Translations under genes and position numbers: made by a program
Shown here: piece after piece, positions 62,674 through 64,000 of the stretch
How the letters are laid out: each line of letters starts with the position of its first letter
Position numbering within the stretch: the stretch's first letter is position 1
Notes under the pieces: generated by a model
The model's input: only the letters and a program-made list of their open reading frames with translations
Database searches by the model: none
What the model was told of the DNA's origin: nothing
DNA from: Mimachlamys varia
Taxonomy: Eukaryota; Mollusca; Bivalvia; Pectinida; Pectinidae
Reading direction: 5' to 3'
Assembly (NCBI GenBank): GCA_947623455.1
Contig: OX392527.1
Coordinates: forward strand, 7,808,001 to 7,872,000
DNA length: 64,000 nt

Positions 62674-64000
62674 GTAAGTACATTATCACTAAAGTATTAG
62701 GTAAGACCATACATTATCACTAAAGTATTAGGTAAGTCCTTTATCACTAAAGTATTAGGTAAGTCCTTCATCACTAAAGTATTAGGTAAGTCCATACATT
62801 ATCACTAAAGTATTAGGTAAGTCCTTTATCACTAAAGTATTAGGTAAGTCCTTTATCACTAAAGTATTAGGTAAGTCCATACATTATCACTAAAGTATTA
62901 GGTAAGTACATTATCACTAAAGTATTAGGTAAGTCCTTTATCACTAAAGTATTAGGTAAGTCCTTTATCACTAAAGTATTAGGTAAGTCCTTTATCACTA
63001 AAGTATTAGGTAAGTCCTTCATCACTAAAGTATTAGGTAAGTCCTTTATCACTAAAGTATTAGGTAAGTCCTCTATCACTAAAGTATTAGGTAAGTCCTT
63101 TATCACTAAAGTATTAGGTAAGTCCTTTATCACTAAAGTATTAGGTAAGTCCTTTATCAATGAAGTATTAGGTAAGTCCTTTATCAATGAAGTATTAGGT
63201 AAGTCCTTTATCAATGAAGTATTAGGTAAGTCCTTTATCACTAAAGTATTAAGTAAGTCCTTTATCACTAAAGTATTAGGTAAGTCCTTTATCACTAAAG
63301 TATTAGGTAAGACCTTTATCACTAAAGTATTAGGTAAGTCCTTTATCACTAAAGTATTAGGTAAGTCCTTTATCACTAAAGTATTAGGTAAGTCCTTCAT
63401 CACTAAAGTATTAGGTAAGTCCTTTATCACTAAAGTATTAGGTAAGACCTTTATCACTAAAGTATTAGGTAAGTCCTTTATCACTAAAGTATTAGGTAAG
63501 TCCTTTATCACTAAAGTATTAGGTAAGTCCTTTATCACTAAAGTATTAGGTAAGTCCTTCATCACTAAAGTATTAGGTAAGTCCTTTATCACTAAAGTAT
63601 TAGGTAAGTCCTTTATCACTGAAGTATTAGATAAGTCCTTTATCACTAAAGTATTAGGTAAGTCCTTTATCACTAAAGTATTAGGTAAGTCCTTTATCAC
63701 TGAAGTATTAGATAAGTCCTTTATCACTAAAGTATTAGGTAAGTCCTTTATCACTAAAGTATTAGGTAAGTCCTTCATCACTAAAGTATTAGGTAAGTCC
63801 TTTATCACTAAAGTATTAGGTAAGTCCTTTATCACTGAAGTATTATGTAAGTACATTATCACTAAAGTATTAGGTAAGTCCTTCATCACTAAAGTATTAG
63901 GTAAGTCCTTTATCACTAAAGTATTAGGTAAGTCCTTCATCACTAAAGTATTAGGTAAGTCCTTTATCACTAAAGTATTAGGTAAGTCCTTTATCACTGA
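62663..64000. repeat. 27-bp array starting at the exon 12 donor, about 48 copies, running off the window
   Basis: The unit is GTAAGTCCTTTATCACT followed by AAAGTATTAG. The latter is the last 10 nt of exon 12, and GTAAGT is its donor. Occasional 31-bp units (GTAAGTCCATACATTATCAC) occur. The periodic minus-strand frame IKDLPNTLV is an artefact. Confidence 0.96.

Noticed and set aside
62867..63997. A 376-codon minus-strand frame with the nonapeptide IKDLPNTLV
   Set aside because: It is the complement of the 27-bp donor array inside intron 12.

Overview
This is eukaryotic, AT-rich DNA and probably comes from a marine mollusc, most likely a bivalve. That is an inference from four things: introns with GT/AG boundaries, degraded LINE and Penelope-type retroelements, tRNA-derived SINE-like sequence, and many foldback elements with terminal inverted repeats. 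No prokaryotic features are seen. Only one cellular gene can be supported. It is the 5' half of a small HERC E3 ubiquitin ligase (HERC4/HERC3 type) on the + strand, running from the start codon at 33173 to the end of a twelfth coding exon at 62673. The HECT half lies beyond the right edge of the window.

Layout. Positions 1-2340 hold a dispersed 31-bp repeat, a ~170-bp palindrome and a ~1.15-kb inverted-repeat element. Positions 2376-13968 are one giant 40-bp satellite with kilobase-scale higher-order duplications. Positions 14166-15059 are a 45/47-bp minisatellite. Positions 15353-18900 hold an old reverse-transcriptase fragment (minus strand) split by a 5'-truncated LINE, which is flanked by direct copies of 567 bp. 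Positions 19010-21170 are two more minisatellites. Positions 22003-24055 are a second, minus-strand LINE relic abutting a SINE-like piece. Positions 24890-26400 are a 30-bp repeat and a Penelope-like C-terminal/GIY-YIG relic interrupted by a small palindromic element with an exact 9-bp target duplication. Positions 26480-31350 are a cluster of inverted-repeat elements, a tRNA-like dimer and a LINE scrap. Positions 31944-32632 are a 21-bp array just upstream of the HERC gene. From 33116 onward the sequence is gene exons and introns.

The gene. The twelve exons keep reading frame across every junction and give about 548 codons. These encode seven RCC1-type blade motifs followed by the linker that, in small HERC proteins, precedes the HECT domain. 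An in-frame stop just upstream of the ATG supports the chosen start.

The most striking feature is how the introns are built. Arrays in introns 6, 8, 10 and 12 are tandem copies of the exon/intron junction next to them, each unit carrying a copy of the authentic splice donor or acceptor. Arrays in intron 2 and at the 3' side of intron 8 look like weaker, diverged cases of the same thing. As a result several exons are followed or preceded by tens of near-identical decoy splice sites. Intron 11 carries a separate 13.7-kb array of 22/24-bp units containing a 4,038-bp tandem duplication. By my estimate tandem repeats make up roughly 60% of the window. The very long open frames they create are artefacts of units that lack stop codons.
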